DNA from: Clostridium_AT radicumherbarum
GTDB taxonomy: Bacteria; Bacillota; Clostridia; Clostridiales; Clostridiaceae
DNA length: 64,000 nucleotides
Assembly (NCBI RefSeq): GCF_045310525.1
Contig: NZ_JBJHZY010000001.1
Span: forward strand, 1,674,001-1,738,000
Direction: 5' to 3'
The notes under the pieces were generated by a model. It ran no database searches. It saw only the letters and a list, made by a program, of their open reading frames with translations, and was not told the origin of the DNA. Made by a program: the position numbers and the translations under genes. The number at the start of each line of letters is the position of its first letter. The first letter of the stretch is position 1. This document shows positions 41,643 through 51,148 of the stretch, one piece after another.

Positions 41643-42431
41643 GTGGGTGATCAAAATGAGATTATAGTTGAAATTAGAGATTTATCCATGAATTTTGGTT
41701 CAAAGGAAGTACTGAAGGGAATAAATCTTGATGTTCATAGAGGAGAGATTATAGGTTATATAGGACCTAATGGAGCAGGTAAGAGCACTACAGTAAAAAT
41801 CATTCTAGGGCTTGTAACTGGATATAAAGGAACGGTTAAAATATTAGGAGATGATATATCCCTATCTTTAATAGATTATAAAAAAAAGATAGGCTATGTC
41901 CCAGAAATTGCTGATATTTATGATAGCCTTACTGCTCAGGAATATTTGACCTTTGTAGGAGAGTTGTATGGGCTAGAACATATAACTGTAGACAAGAGAG
42001 CTAAAAGACTCATGTCAATATTTGATATGGAAGCAGTTTACACATCTAGAATTTCTTCATTTTCTAAGGGTATGAAGCAAAAGGTGCTTATAATAGCCAG
42101 TATGATTCATAATCCAGACATACTATTTTTAGATGAGCCAATTAATGGTATGGATGCAAACAGTGTAATTGTCTTTAAGGAGTTATTAGGTGAACTGGCA
42201 CAGCAGGGAAAGACTATCTTTTATTCATCCCATATAATGGAGGTTGTAGAAAGAATCAGCAGCAGAATAATACTTCTTAATGATGGTAAAATTGCAGCTG
42301 ACGGAACCTTTGAAGAACTTCAAAGAAACTCAAGTGAGGGATCTTTAGAGCAGATTTTTAATCAACTGACGGGCTTTAATAAACAAAAACAGGTAGCCGG
42401 TGAATTTATAGCTGCGCTAAGGGAGGTTTAA
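41643..42431 (+). CDS. ABC transporter ATP-binding protein
   Basis: The 262-residue ATPase has Walker A GPNGAGKST (about residue 38), the signature SFSKGMKQK, Walker B ILFLDEP and the H-loop YSSHIMEVV. It resembles exporters of the CcmA/NatA class. It should power the permease that follows. GTG at 41643 is chosen because GGGAGGGG lies 7 bp upstream; an ATG at 41628 would overlap that site. The transported compound is unknown. Confidence 0.9.
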   Translation: MGDQNEIIVEIRDLSMNFGSKEVLKGINLDVHRGEIIGYIGPNGAGKSTTVKIILGLVTGYKGTVKILGDDISLSLIDYKKKIGYVPEIADIYDSLTAQEYLTFVGELYGLEHITVDKRAKRLMSIFDMEAVYTSRISSFSKGMKQKVLIIASMIHNPDILFLDEPINGMDANSVIVFKELLGELAQQGKTIFYSSHIMEVVERISSRIILLNDGKIAADGTFEELQRNSSEGSLEQIFNQLTGFNKQKQVAGEFIAALREV

Positions 42432-42488
42432 GCCCTAAATGGGCTTATACGAGTAGTTTGCGAAGTCCGTGAGTATGTAAAACTACTC
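42430..42488 (+). other. Two RNA hairpins between the ABC genes
   Basis: AAGCCC/GGGCTT at 42430-42446 and GAGTAGTTT/AAACTACTC at 42451-42488 can fold in the mRNA. Neither has a T run. They may set the ratio of ATPase to permease by stabilising the upstream message. Confidence 0.5.
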
Positions 42489-42517
42489 AGTGTGACCACT
42501 GGAAGGGGGAATAGAAT

Positions 42518-44179
42518 ATGAGGGAGTTTAAATTATTAAAGTTTTTGGATATTTTTAAGGGAATCTTTATAAGCTTAGGCGTTGATTATAAAGTAATGCG
42601 GCTTATTCTTCAGGTGAAACTAACCATGGATACAAGGAGACCTACTACAATTATAAATAATAATGCAAAGCAGAAGGAAGACAAGAATAACTTCAATATG
42701 AGCTTACTTATGTACGCCTTTTATGGATTAATGTTTGGAATGGTTGCACTATTGCCTATGCCAATATTTTATACAATGACTACTATATTTACTGTGATAT
42801 TATTGTTTACAACACTTATTATGATATCAGACTTTTCAGCTGTACTGCTTGATATTAGGGATAGAGGCATAATATCCTCAAGACCTGTGAGCAATAAAAC
42901 CTTAAACATGGCAAAAACAATTCATATAGCATCATATATGTTAAGTATAGTTTTTGCCTTATCGCTAGTCTCCATTATTATTACCTCTGTGAGATTTGGG
43001 ATAGTTTTTGCGCTTATTTTTATATTTGAGCTTGGATATATGTCCTTGTTTATAATATTTTTAACTTCCATTCTTTATTATGTAATACTATCCTTATACG
43101 ATGGAGAAAAGCTTAAGGATATAATTAATTATTTTCAAATTGTTTTTACAATGCTAATTTTCATTGCACAGCAATTTACCAGTAGAATATTTTCTTTGGC
43201 AGGCAACAAGGTGAGTTATACACCTAAATGGTGGCATTATTTTCTGCCTTCAATGTGGATGGCGTCGCCGCTAACAATACTTAAAGAAGGTGCAAAATAT
43301 AACAGCTATATATATCTAATGATTTGTTTACTTTTAATACCTTTTGTGCTTTTCCTTCTTTATGTTAAGTTAATAGCACCTTCCTTCGAACACAAGCTTC
43401 AAAAAATGAGCTCTTCTTACGGCTCCAGGAGAAAAGGAAGAATTAAAAACTGGTGGGAAGAAAAGAAAGTACAACTATTATGCCGTAGTAATATCGAAAA
43501 AGCTTTTTTTAGATTTATTACTAATATGCTTTCAAGTGAGAGAAAACTTAAGCTTCAAATATATCCTTTAATGATGATGAGTATAATATTTCCATTGATA
43601 ATGCTTATATCTTTCTCCAGTATGGGTGGCTCACTTATTGATACTATAAGTAATCTTAGGAGCAGCAAGGTTTACTTTTTTATGTACCTTTCTGCATTAT
43701 TTAATGTAAATTATGTATCGATAATTACAAGAAGTGAGAGCTACAAAGCCGCTTGGATTTATAGAGCTGCACCTATTAATAGGCCATCAGATATCTACAG
43801 GGCCGGTGTAAAGACTGTAATAGCTAAATACTCCATACCTGTTCTTTTGTTGCAATCAGTAGTATTTATTGCCTTTTGTGGAATCAGTATTTTACCTAAT
43901 ATAATTGTAATCTTTATTAATATGTTTTTAATTACATTAATAACTTTAAATATTAATAAAAAAGAACTTCCTTTCAGCAAAGAAATGCTTACTGCAAATC
44001 AGGGTCAAACAGGTAAGGGCTTCTTAACCTTGGTTATAGTCGCAGCAATTGGACTAGCTCATTTTGGCATAAGCCATTTTACTTACGGTACATTAATATT
44101 AGGTATATTATGTTTATTCTCATCAATTTTCCTGTGGAAGTATACATTTAACTTTGGGTGGAGTGGAGTTGAGCTATAG
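42518..44179 (+). CDS. ABC transporter permease
   Basis: The 553-residue membrane protein has two groups of about six spans (about 65-270 and 345-545) separated by a long cytoplasmic loop with a basic patch (KLQKMSSSYGSRRKGRIKN). It lacks binding-protein features and belongs to an exporter-type permease family typical of Firmicutes. It pairs with the ATPase upstream. GAAGGGGG precedes the ATG. The substrate is not evident. Confidence 0.82.
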   Translation: MREFKLLKFLDIFKGIFISLGVDYKVMRLILQVKLTMDTRRPTTIINNNAKQKEDKNNFNMSLLMYAFYGLMFGMVALLPMPIFYTMTTIFTVILLFTTLIMISDFSAVLLDIRDRGIISSRPVSNKTLNMAKTIHIASYMLSIVFALSLVSIIITSVRFGIVFALIFIFELGYMSLFIIFLTSILYYVILSLYDGEKLKDIINYFQIVFTMLIFIAQQFTSRIFSLAGNKVSYTPKWWHYFLPSMWMASPLTILKEGAKYNSYIYLMICLLLIPFVLFLLYVKLIAPSFEHKLQKMSSSYGSRRKGRIKNWWEEKKVQLLCRSNIEKAFFRFITNMLSSERKLKLQIYPLMMMSIIFPLIMLISFSSMGGSLIDTISNLRSSKVYFFMYLSALFNVNYVSIITRSESYKAAWIYRAAPINRPSDIYRAGVKTVIAKYSIPVLLLQSVVFIAFCGISILPNIIVIFINMFLITLITLNINKKELPFSKEMLTANQGQTGKGFLTLVIVAAIGLAHFGISHFTYGTLILGILCLFSSIFLWKYTFNFGWSGVEL

Positions 44180-44225
44180 TTTCTAAGCCGAGAATCTTAT
44201 ATTAGTCAAGGAAGTGAAGAGTATT

Positions 44226-44999
44226 ATGGAAACTAGAATTTATGAATTTAATAATAATATAAAAGTTTATTATACAAACCAAAGAAAAAAACTCCCCGCA
44301 GCCTACAAGGAGAAAGTAAAAAAACATTGGGAGGAGTTGCTTAAAAATGGCAAAAGGTTTTTTAATGGAGATGTGTACACTATAAATAATATTGAGGCAA
44401 ATGAAAGTTTAATAAATATTTTCGTTGGATTAACTGATTATGCGCATTTTTTATATACCATAAACAAAAATACTTATGATGAGAATGATTGTAAGGTAAT
44501 TCATACCTCAGTTTTGATTGAAACCTGTGATAATAAATTTGCTATAGGTGAAATGAATGAGGGCACTGCATTTCCTTATAAACTTCAGTTTATTGGTGGT
44601 GGTATAGACAAAAATGATATAAAAGGGGAAACTTTAGATCTAGAGCATAATATTAAAAAAGAGATTTTAGAAGAGCTAGGTATTGAAACTGAGGATAAAA
44701 GTACAGTGAAAAGTTTAAGACCTTACTTTTTAAAAAGTGGAGGAGAAGATAACTTTCTTTCAGCTATATTTAAAATGGAGCTATTAATTAACAAAAATGA
44801 TATTAGATTATTGCTAAATAGTCATAACAAGAGCCTAGCATTAAAAAATAAAATGCAAGAGATAAGATCCTTAATATTTATAGATGCATCAAGAGAAGCA
44901 GTAAAGGAATTTATTATTAAAAATGAAAGTAAAAAGGACGGAAATCTTGTTGCAACCTTAGAAGCTGCAGTAGGTATAAGGCCAATTTTAACTTTTTAA
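44226..44999 (+). CDS. NUDIX hydrolase-like protein
   Basis: The 257-residue protein has a NUDIX-like segment. A glycine start (QFIGGGIDKND) is followed after an insertion by KKEILEELGIE, which matches the REUxEExGU helix with Lys in place of Arg. The canonical 23-residue spacing is stretched, so metal binding may be altered. NUDIX enzymes cleave nucleoside diphosphates linked to another group. The ATG at 44226 is preferred to a GTG inside the ribosome binding site. It follows the ABC permease by 46 bp. Confidence 0.75.
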   Translation: METRIYEFNNNIKVYYTNQRKKLPAAYKEKVKKHWEELLKNGKRFFNGDVYTINNIEANESLINIFVGLTDYAHFLYTINKNTYDENDCKVIHTSVLIETCDNKFAIGEMNEGTAFPYKLQFIGGGIDKNDIKGETLDLEHNIKKEILEELGIETEDKSTVKSLRPYFLKSGGEDNFLSAIFKMELLINKNDIRLLLNSHNKSLALKNKMQEIRSLIFIDASREAVKEFIIKNESKKDGNLVATLEAAVGIRPILTF

Positions 45000-45046
45000 T
45001 AATACATTTTATATTTATGCTTTTAATTTATAAATAGGTAGGTGAA

Positions 45047-45199
45047 ATGAGTATGAGGAAAAAGCAACCTTATGGAATATTAAATATTGTAGTACTTATT
45101 CTTGTTTGTTGTTTTTTATATCTATATAATTTACTAGCAGTTGCCATATGCTTGTTTATTGCAGTTGGCTATCTTGCATACGAAGCTTATAAAAAATGA
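45047..45199 (+). CDS. Two-span small membrane protein (50 aa)
   Basis: The 50-residue product has two hydrophobic segments (about 11-26 and 28-44: LAVAICLFIAVGYLAYEA) and a KK end. AGGTAGGTGA precedes the ATG at 45047. An ATG two codons later is an alternative start. It is unlike any family I can name, but its start site and composition support a real gene. Confidence 0.6.
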   Translation: MSMRKKQPYGILNIVVLILVCCFLYLYNLLAVAICLFIAVGYLAYEAYKK

Positions 45200-45285
45200 A
45201 AATACATACTTTTAGGACAAAGTAGTACACTTTGAAATTCATTTTTTTAGTATTATTTAAGAAAGGGACTAAATTGGGTGATTAG

Positions 45286-46086
45286 ATGGGACCTATAAAA
45301 ATATTAGATAATATAGTTGAAACCTTTAAAATTATATTAGATAAAAACCTTGTTGGAATTTATTTGCATGGATCCTTGGCAATGGGATGCTGTACAACTG
45401 CTAGTGATATTGATTTAATTGCTTTAGTAAAAGAGCCTATTGAAACTTCAACAATGAAAGCTATTATTAAGGCTTTAATAAATTTTGAAAATTTACCTAA
45501 AAAGGGAATTGAGATGAGTATCGTTCTTGAGAAGTATGCAAAAGACTTTATATATCCTACACCCTTTGAACTTCACTACTCTGATTTTCATAAGGAAAGA
45601 TATTTATCAAATGATAATTACATATGCGGTGGCTATACTGATAAGGATTTAGCTGCTCATTTTACAATAATCAAACATAGGGGAATTTGCTTGTATGGTA
45701 AAAGTATTGAGGAGGCATTCGGTAATGTTCCTAAAAAATATTATATAGATTCAATCATTTCAGATGTGGAAAATGCAAAGGAAGACATAATTGAAAACAC
45801 TGTATATATAACTCTAAATCTATGTAGAGTACTATATTACTTAAAGGAAGAGGTCATTAGTTCTAAACTTGAAGCTGGGAATTGGGCTAAAAAAGAGATT
45901 CCTTTGCAGTATAGAAAGCTTGTAGAGGATGCTGTTAATGTATATAGCGAACAGTTAGTAAAATTAGAATTTGATAAAGGGTTATTGATTGAATATGCCG
46001 ACTATATGCTAATGGAAATAGATAAATATAAATATAGAGATGTTTTGCTGTCGATTAAGAAACGTTATAATAAGGTAAGTGGATAA
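45286..46086 (+). CDS. Nucleotidyltransferase with DUF4111-like domain (AadA-like)
   Basis: The 266-residue protein has the nucleotidyltransferase motif HGSLAMGCCTTASDIDLIAL (GS...DxD) at about 29-48. An all-helical C-terminal domain (about 165-266; LNLCRVLYYLKEEVISSK, then GNWAKKEIP) matches the DUF4111 part of aminoglycoside adenylyltransferases such as AadA. It could modify an aminoglycoside, but such homologues in clostridia are often not resistance genes. It is a single gene. Confidence 0.83.
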   Translation: MGPIKILDNIVETFKIILDKNLVGIYLHGSLAMGCCTTASDIDLIALVKEPIETSTMKAIIKALINFENLPKKGIEMSIVLEKYAKDFIYPTPFELHYSDFHKERYLSNDNYICGGYTDKDLAAHFTIIKHRGICLYGKSIEEAFGNVPKKYYIDSIISDVENAKEDIIENTVYITLNLCRVLYYLKEEVISSKLEAGNWAKKEIPLQYRKLVEDAVNVYSEQLVKLEFDKGLLIEYADYMLMEIDKYKYRDVLLSIKKRYNKVSG

Positions 46087-46153
46087 AGTTGTTAGGATTT
46101 TAATATATTGATTAATAGTAGTAAAAATTGAGAAATATTACATGGAGGTTTTT

Positions 46154-46741
46154 ATGATTAGAAGTAAGGCAGCATTTGGAGTAATTTTGATAATGATGAT
46201 TAGCGCTAGTATATTAGGTTGTACTAATCAACAATCATTGAAAGTAGTAAATGAGACAAGCACTAGTAAATCTAACAGCTCTGAAACCAATAAAACAGTG
46301 CAAACACAGCAGATGGCAAAGGCACCTAGTACAGATAATTCAAAAGATATAAAAGTAGCTGAAGAAACTTTTTATGGTCATTGGCAAATTGAAAAAGTTT
46401 TAGCATATGGACCTGTAGGAACTTATAGTAATGATGACATAAAAACTATAATAGGTAAGGAGCTAACTTTTTCCAAAGATAGTGCAAGTTGCTTTGGAGA
46501 CCAAGTTGATAGCTTAAACAATACAGCATTAAATCCAGTTTATAAAAAATCAGTTATATTTAAAAATGATTTTGAATCAAGTAATCGCATGACCTTTGAT
46601 AAATTAGGTATTAAAGGCGATTCAATCACAGAAATTGATGCTGCTGATGCAAAAGGAAACGGGTGCACCTTTTTCATTAAGGACAATAATACATTAATTT
46701 TATTCGGTGGTGGAGCTTATTTTGAGCTAATAAGAATCTAA
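46154..46741 (+). CDS. Lipoprotein of unknown function
   Basis: The 195-residue product has a signal peptide ending in the lipobox ILGC, a Ser/Thr/Gln-rich linker (about 25-70) and a small beta-barrel-like domain (about 75-195: GHWQIEKVLAYGPVGTYS, then IKGDSITEIDA and GGGAYFELIRI). This domain recurs in clostridial lipoproteins without known role. ATG at 46154 follows TGGAGG. Confidence 0.75.
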   Translation: MIRSKAAFGVILIMMISASILGCTNQQSLKVVNETSTSKSNSSETNKTVQTQQMAKAPSTDNSKDIKVAEETFYGHWQIEKVLAYGPVGTYSNDDIKTIIGKELTFSKDSASCFGDQVDSLNNTALNPVYKKSVIFKNDFESSNRMTFDKLGIKGDSITEIDAADAKGNGCTFFIKDNNTLILFGGGAYFELIRI

Positions 46742-46783
46742 TTCATTTTTGACTTATAATACAAAACATAGGAGATTTATAAC

Positions 46784-47152
46784 ATGGATTTAAAAGAGAG
46801 AGCTAAAAAACTAAAATCAGATATACCTGCAATATTTATTGCTTTAAAAAAGAAAGAAACACCTATTATTGCAAAGCTATTTGCAGGAATTACAATTGGA
46901 TATGCATTATCACCAATTGACTTTATACCTGATTTTATCCCAGTCATAGGCTTGTTAGATGATATAATTTTAGTTCCAATATTTGTTGCTATGACAATAA
47001 AATTTATACCAGAAGAAATATTTAATCAATGCAGAGTTGAAGCTGAAAACCTATGGGATAATGGGAAACCTAAAAAATGGTATTATGCAATTCCTATTAT
47101 ATTAATATGGTTACTAATAGTAATTTTTATTATTAAATTAGCTGTTCCATAA
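46784..47152 (+). CDS. YkvA/DUF1232-family membrane protein
   Basis: The 122-residue protein carries the DUF1232 signature YALSPIDFIPDFIPVIGLLDD at about 46-66, followed by a hydrophobic helix and a C-terminal span (about 98-118). DUF1232 proteins are widespread and membrane-linked, with no firm function. TAGGAGAT precedes the ATG. Confidence 0.87.
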   Translation: MDLKERAKKLKSDIPAIFIALKKKETPIIAKLFAGITIGYALSPIDFIPDFIPVIGLLDDIILVPIFVAMTIKFIPEEIFNQCRVEAENLWDNGKPKKWYYAIPIILIWLLIVIFIIKLAVP

Positions 47153-47271
47153 ATGCAGCTTTCTTTCAACGTGAGATAAAGGTATAAGAACTAAGGGATT
47201 ATTACAAATTATTATGGCATATTAGAAGATTAACCATGTTATAAGATTAATAATTTAAGGTGGTGGGTGGT

Positions 47272-47625
47272 TTGTTTACAACTATTTGCTCTGCACTTAG
47301 TATTTTACTGACAACAGCCGTATTGGTTCTATTAGTAAAAAAATTGATAATAGGGTTCAATGATAGATATACTGGTGTAATTATTTTACTTGCTCTAGCA
47401 CTAGGTATAATAAGCATATTTTGCAGCGCCATTGGTGGTTTTGGTGCTATAAAACTGGATTTGATGTTTTTGCCTTCTAACGAAATAGCAAAAATTAAAA
47501 ATCAAAATATTATAGCATTTGTTATTGGTTATGTTTCCCTTACATTAAATTATGCAATATTGAAAATTATAGAAAGAAAGAATAAAAAGGAACAACCAAA
47601 ACAAGAAAAGCATTGGGATTTGTAG
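47272..47625 (+). CDS. Membrane protein of unknown function
   Basis: The 117-residue product has about three spans (about 3-25, 35-58 and 76-96) and a strongly charged tail (ERKNKKEQPKQEK). The TTG at 47272 is the better start because AAGGTGGTG overlaps an upstream in-frame GTG at 47260. It converges with the lactate dehydrogenase gene, sharing a bidirectional terminator. Confidence 0.62.
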   Translation: MFTTICSALSILLTTAVLVLLVKKLIIGFNDRYTGVIILLALALGIISIFCSAIGGFGAIKLDLMFLPSNEIAKIKNQNIIAFVIGYVSLTLNYAILKIIERKNKKEQPKQEKHWDL

Positions 47626-47657
47626 AAACTTAATTGATATTAAATGAATGACAAATT

Positions 47658-47690
47658 AAGAACGGGCAGCCGTAGCAGCCCGTTCTTTAA
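47658..47690. terminator. Bidirectional intrinsic terminator
   Basis: AAGAACGGGC pairs with GCCCGTTCTT, with T-rich sequence beyond on both strands. It separates the membrane protein from the convergent ldh gene. The right arm overlaps the last bases of the ldh frame. Confidence 0.88.
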
Positions 47691-48634
47691 ATATTGGCAC
47701 TTATTTGTAAATTCTTTAAAGAAACGGCTGAGTCTCTTAACTTTTTCAGCTCTTCTTCGTTAAATGGAACTTCCAATACTTTTTTTACACCTGTTGAACC
47801 TACAATAGATGGGATACCTAAATATACATCCTCGATTCCATATTCTCCACTTAATAACGAGGAGACAGTTAAAATTGAATTTTCACCTCTTAATATAGCC
47901 TCTACAATTTTCCTTATAGCTAAGGCAACTGCATAATAGGTAGCTCCCTTTTTCTTAATAACTTCATAGGCAGCATTTTTTACAGACTCTTGTATTTCAT
48001 TCTTATCATTTTCTCCACACCCATTATGAGAAGTACGACAAAATTCATCTATATTCATGCCTGCTATATTAGTCGAACTCCAAGTGGCTATTTCGGAATC
48101 CCCATGTTCACCAATAATATAGGTATGAATGTTTCTTGTATCTATATTGAATTTTTCACCCAGCATATACTTAAGTCTTGAGGTATCAAGTACAGTCCCA
48201 GATCCAATTACCCTTTCTTTTGGAAATCCAGAGAGTTTGTAAGTGATATAGGTCAAAATGTCAACGGGATTAGAAACAACAAGAAGTATTGAATTAGGAC
48301 TATATTTAGTTATCTCTGGAATAATTGACTTAAATATAGATAGATTTCTGCCTATTAAATCTAATCTGGTTTCGCCAGGTCTTTGAGCTGCCCCAGCTGT
48401 TATGATAATGATATCTGAATCCTTTGTATCTTCGTAATCGCCTGCTGTTATTTCAACAGGTTTTACAAAAGAAGCGCCATGAGACAGATCCATTGCTTCT
48501 CCTTCAGCTTTATCCTTATTTATATCAACTATGACTATATTGGAAGCGAGTCCACCCAACATCAAAGTAAATGCTGTAGTTGAACCAACAAAACCAGAAC
48601 CAATGATAGATATTTTTGCACCAGAATTATTCAA
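47687..48634 (-). CDS. ldh: L-lactate dehydrogenase
   Basis: The 315-residue enzyme reduces pyruvate to L-lactate with NADH. The NAD motif is GSGFVGS (12-18). The substrate loop is QRPGETR with Arg90, although this loop often has Gln or Lys in other positions. Asp150, Arg153 and the catalytic His177 (IGEHGDSE) are all present. Length and motifs separate it from malate dehydrogenase. It starts at TTG 48634 behind GGAGGTG on the minus strand. It faces away from the gene at 48813, so the two share a 178-bp promoter region. Confidence 0.93.
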   Translation of the reverse strand: MNNSGAKISIIGSGFVGSTTAFTLMLGGLASNIVIVDINKDKAEGEAMDLSHGASFVKPVEITAGDYEDTKDSDIIIITAGAAQRPGETRLDLIGRNLSIFKSIIPEITKYSPNSILLVVSNPVDILTYITYKLSGFPKERVIGSGTVLDTSRLKYMLGEKFNIDTRNIHTYIIGEHGDSEIATWSSTNIAGMNIDEFCRTSHNGCGENDKNEIQESVKNAAYEVIKKKGATYYAVALAIRKIVEAILRGENSILTVSSLLSGEYGIEDVYLGIPSIVGSTGVKKVLEVPFNEEELKKLRDSAVSLKNLQISANI

Positions 48635-48812
48635 TGTAGCACCTCCATGGTTTTTAAGAATATTTTTTATAACAAAATTATAAAACTATTTACATGAAAA
48701 AAATGTGATTTTAAACAAAATTTAAAAAATATAAATTTGCCATGGTATATTATGGTATCATTAATTAATAACTGTAATTTAACTAAAAAACCATAAAATT
48801 AGGAGTGATAAG

Positions 48813-49742
48813 GTGTTAAAGTTATCTAGGAAATCCTTTCTTAAAGTTAGTTATTTGCTAAAAAATGATGCAAGAGATATAGAGAGATGTTTATATGAAA
48901 ATTATTTTGAAAATGGAAGAAGCGAAAATGTTGTTGATGCATTAAAGAAATTTCAAAATACAGATGGTGGATTTGGTAAAGCTTTAGAATCAGATTTTAG
49001 GCTGCCTAATTCATCGCCTATGGCCACATCAATCGGTATAAGAATTTTAACAGAAATAGAAGAAACAAAAGAAACAAGGAACATTATTAAATCAGCTTTG
49101 AAATACCTGGAATTTACTTTTAATAAAGAAAGAAACGGATGGTATGCTCTGACAAAAGAAGTTAATAATTATCCTCACACACCATGGTGGCATTATGATG
49201 AAGAAAAAGGCTTTACAATAATAGATAATAACTGGGGAAATCCATCTGCTGAACTATTAGCATATCTATATAAATATAAGGAATATCTCAATAAAATAGA
49301 AATAAGTTATCTTATTGATTATGCAATTCATTACATCGAGAATAAAAGGCACTTTGAGTCTGAAAATGAGCTGTTTTGTTATATAAAATTATATGAGGTA
49401 TTACCGGAGGAACTGAAAAGCAAGTTAAAGAAAAGAATATCTGATGGTATTTCTGAGGTTATTGAATATGACCGTGATAAATGGGGAGGGTATGTTCCTA
49501 TTCCCTTAGATTTTGTTCCAAGTCCTGAAAAAGAAAGTTTTGGAGTAAAAAGTTATAAAATAGATGAGAATCTTGATTATTATGTACATTTAATAGATAT
49601 TTGTGAAGGTAAACTCATAAATCCTCCTTGGGGGGATAGTTTTTACCACGGTAGTTTATCCCCAGCTTATAATGAATGGAAGGGAGTTCTAACCCTAAAA
49701 ATATTGAAAAGGTTAGATTCCTATAATCGAATAGAAAAATAG
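48813..49742 (+). CDS. Prenyltransferase/terpene-cyclase-fold repeat protein
   Basis: The 309-residue soluble protein has alpha-alpha barrel repeats such as DALKKFQNTDGGFG (a QW-like motif) at about 46-58, then WYALTKEVNNYPHTPWW and NNWGNPSAELLAYLY. This matches the squalene-cyclase/prenyltransferase toroid fold. The catalytic aspartates of true cyclases are not visible, so it is probably a binding protein. A GTG start follows AGGAGTG. A terminator follows at 49766. Confidence 0.75.
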   Translation: MLKLSRKSFLKVSYLLKNDARDIERCLYENYFENGRSENVVDALKKFQNTDGGFGKALESDFRLPNSSPMATSIGIRILTEIEETKETRNIIKSALKYLEFTFNKERNGWYALTKEVNNYPHTPWWHYDEEKGFTIIDNNWGNPSAELLAYLYKYKEYLNKIEISYLIDYAIHYIENKRHFESENELFCYIKLYEVLPEELKSKLKKRISDGISEVIEYDRDKWGGYVPIPLDFVPSPEKESFGVKSYKIDENLDYYVHLIDICEGKLINPPWGDSFYHGSLSPAYNEWKGVLTLKILKRLDSYNRIEK

Positions 49743-49765
49743 TTAAGAGTTAATGAACAATATTT

Positions 49766-49795
49766 GAGACGATTTTGCGTCTCTTTTATTTTTAT
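49766..49795 (+). terminator. Intrinsic terminator
   Basis: GAGACG pairs with CGTCTC around ATTTTG, followed by TTTTATTTTT. Confidence 0.8.
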
Positions 49796-49822
49796 GAGTT
49801 GAAATATTAAAATGGGTATGCT

Positions 49823-49858
49823 AATATATCTTTAAGATACATATCTAAAAGATATATT
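49823..49858 (+). promoter_or_regulatory. Long near-perfect palindrome, probable PadR operator
   Basis: Two 16-bp arms (49823-49838 and 49843-49858) are inverted copies with one mismatch around 4 bp; the core is ATATCTTTAAGATAC. It ends 12 bp before the start codon of the membrane ferredoxin gene, which is followed by a PadR-type regulator, so autoregulation of the pair is likely. Confidence 0.75.
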
Positions 49859-49870
49859 GGGGGATTAATT

Positions 49871-50593
49871 ATGAAAAGACAAAATTTTAGAATGCTGCTC
49901 TTGCTAACTGCAATGCTGCTATTTCCGATAACCATTTATTATTTCTCTCCAGCTATTATCATTCAGGGGGCAATGAAAGGAATAGTTACTGGCAGCTTTA
50001 TTGTGTTTGCTGTAATGCTTGTAGGCTCAATTTTCTTTGGAAGGCTATTTTGCGGCTACTTATGCCCTGCAGGTGGTTTACAGGAATGTGCAATACATGT
50101 TAATGATAAGAGTCCTAAACAAGGCTGGAAGAACAATATAAAGTATGTAACTTGGTTAATATGGATTATTATAATAATTGTATGTTTTATTTTTAGAAAG
50201 CAAAAATTAACAATAGATTTTTTTAGCATGACAGATCATGGAATATCTATAGCAAATATTAAGGATTATGTTATATATTATGGAGTTGTACTGCTATTCT
50301 TTGCTCCAAGTATAGTATTGGGTAAGAGAATCATGTGCCATTATTTCTGCTGGATGGCACCATTTATGATAATAGGAAGTAAAATAGGGAACCTGCTGCA
50401 TATTAAAAGACTTAGGTTAAAAGCAGACAAAAGTGCATGTATAAACTGTCATATATGCGATAAGCATTGTCCCATGAGTCTTAAGGTAGCAGAGAAAGTT
50501 AAAATAGGAGATATGTATGACAATGAGTGTATATTATGTGGGTCATGCATTGATAATTGCCCGAAAAAGGCAATAAACTACAAAATGATGTAA
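49871..50593 (+). CDS. Membrane 4Fe-4S ferredoxin (NapH/CcoG-like)
   Basis: The 240-residue protein has about five spans, the FCGYLCP motif (about residue 61) and a second membrane motif MCHYFCWMAP. It ends in two [4Fe-4S] clusters (CINCHICDKHCP and CILCGSCIDNCP). This NapH/YccM-like design passes electrons across or along the membrane. The partner is not adjacent. GGGGGATTA precedes the ATG. A PadR regulator follows after 9 bp and probably controls the pair through the palindrome upstream. Confidence 0.85.
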   Translation: MKRQNFRMLLLLTAMLLFPITIYYFSPAIIIQGAMKGIVTGSFIVFAVMLVGSIFFGRLFCGYLCPAGGLQECAIHVNDKSPKQGWKNNIKYVTWLIWIIIIIVCFIFRKQKLTIDFFSMTDHGISIANIKDYVIYYGVVLLFFAPSIVLGKRIMCHYFCWMAPFMIIGSKIGNLLHIKRLRLKADKSACINCHICDKHCPMSLKVAEKVKIGDMYDNECILCGSCIDNCPKKAINYKMM

Positions 50594-50602
50594 GGAGAAA
50601 AA

Positions 50603-51148
50603 ATGAAAAAAACAAGGTATGTACTTCTTGGATTGCTTCAAGAAGAAAACTTAAGTGGATATGAGTTAAAAAAAATTATAGACATTCGAATGTCCTTCTT
50701 CTGGCAGGAAAGCTATGGGCAAATATATCCTGAATTGAGTAAAATGGCAGAGGAAGGCTTAGTTGAGATTTCTCACAGGGAAATAGAAGGAGACCTAAAG
50801 CGTGAGAAAATAAACTATAAAATAACTTCTAAAGGTACAAATGAGTTTAAAAGGTGGATGGAACAAGAAAATGAAAAGGATACTGTTAGGTCTGAAGTAC
50901 TTTTGAAACTATATTTATCTACTTCTAAAAATATTTCCGAAATGCAAAGACACATAATTAAATTTAAGGAACAATCTGAAGAAAAGCTAAAGTTGTTTAA
51001 TTTATTTGAAGCAGAATTAAAGCAAGTAATAGACCTGCATAACAATCACAAGCAGATTCTATCAGTATTAGATTTAGGTATACGCCAGGCAAAGCTTTAT
51101 ATTGACTGGAGTGAGGAGATTTTAAAGAATTTGGAAAGTGAGGAGTAG
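50603..51148 (+). CDS. PadR-family transcriptional regulator
   Basis: The 181-residue protein has an N-terminal winged helix (about 1-85: RYVLLGLLQEENLSGYELK, then FFWQESYGQIYPELSKM, the PadR signature, then EGLVEISHRE) and a C-terminal helical dimerisation domain (about 95-178, VirR-type). PadR proteins usually repress genes until a ligand binds. The likely site is the palindrome at 49823. AAGGAGAA precedes the ATG. Confidence 0.9.
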   Translation: MKKTRYVLLGLLQEENLSGYELKKIIDIRMSFFWQESYGQIYPELSKMAEEGLVEISHREIEGDLKREKINYKITSKGTNEFKRWMEQENEKDTVRSEVLLKLYLSTSKNISEMQRHIIKFKEQSEEKLKLFNLFEAELKQVIDLHNNHKQILSVLDLGIRQAKLYIDWSEEILKNLESEE

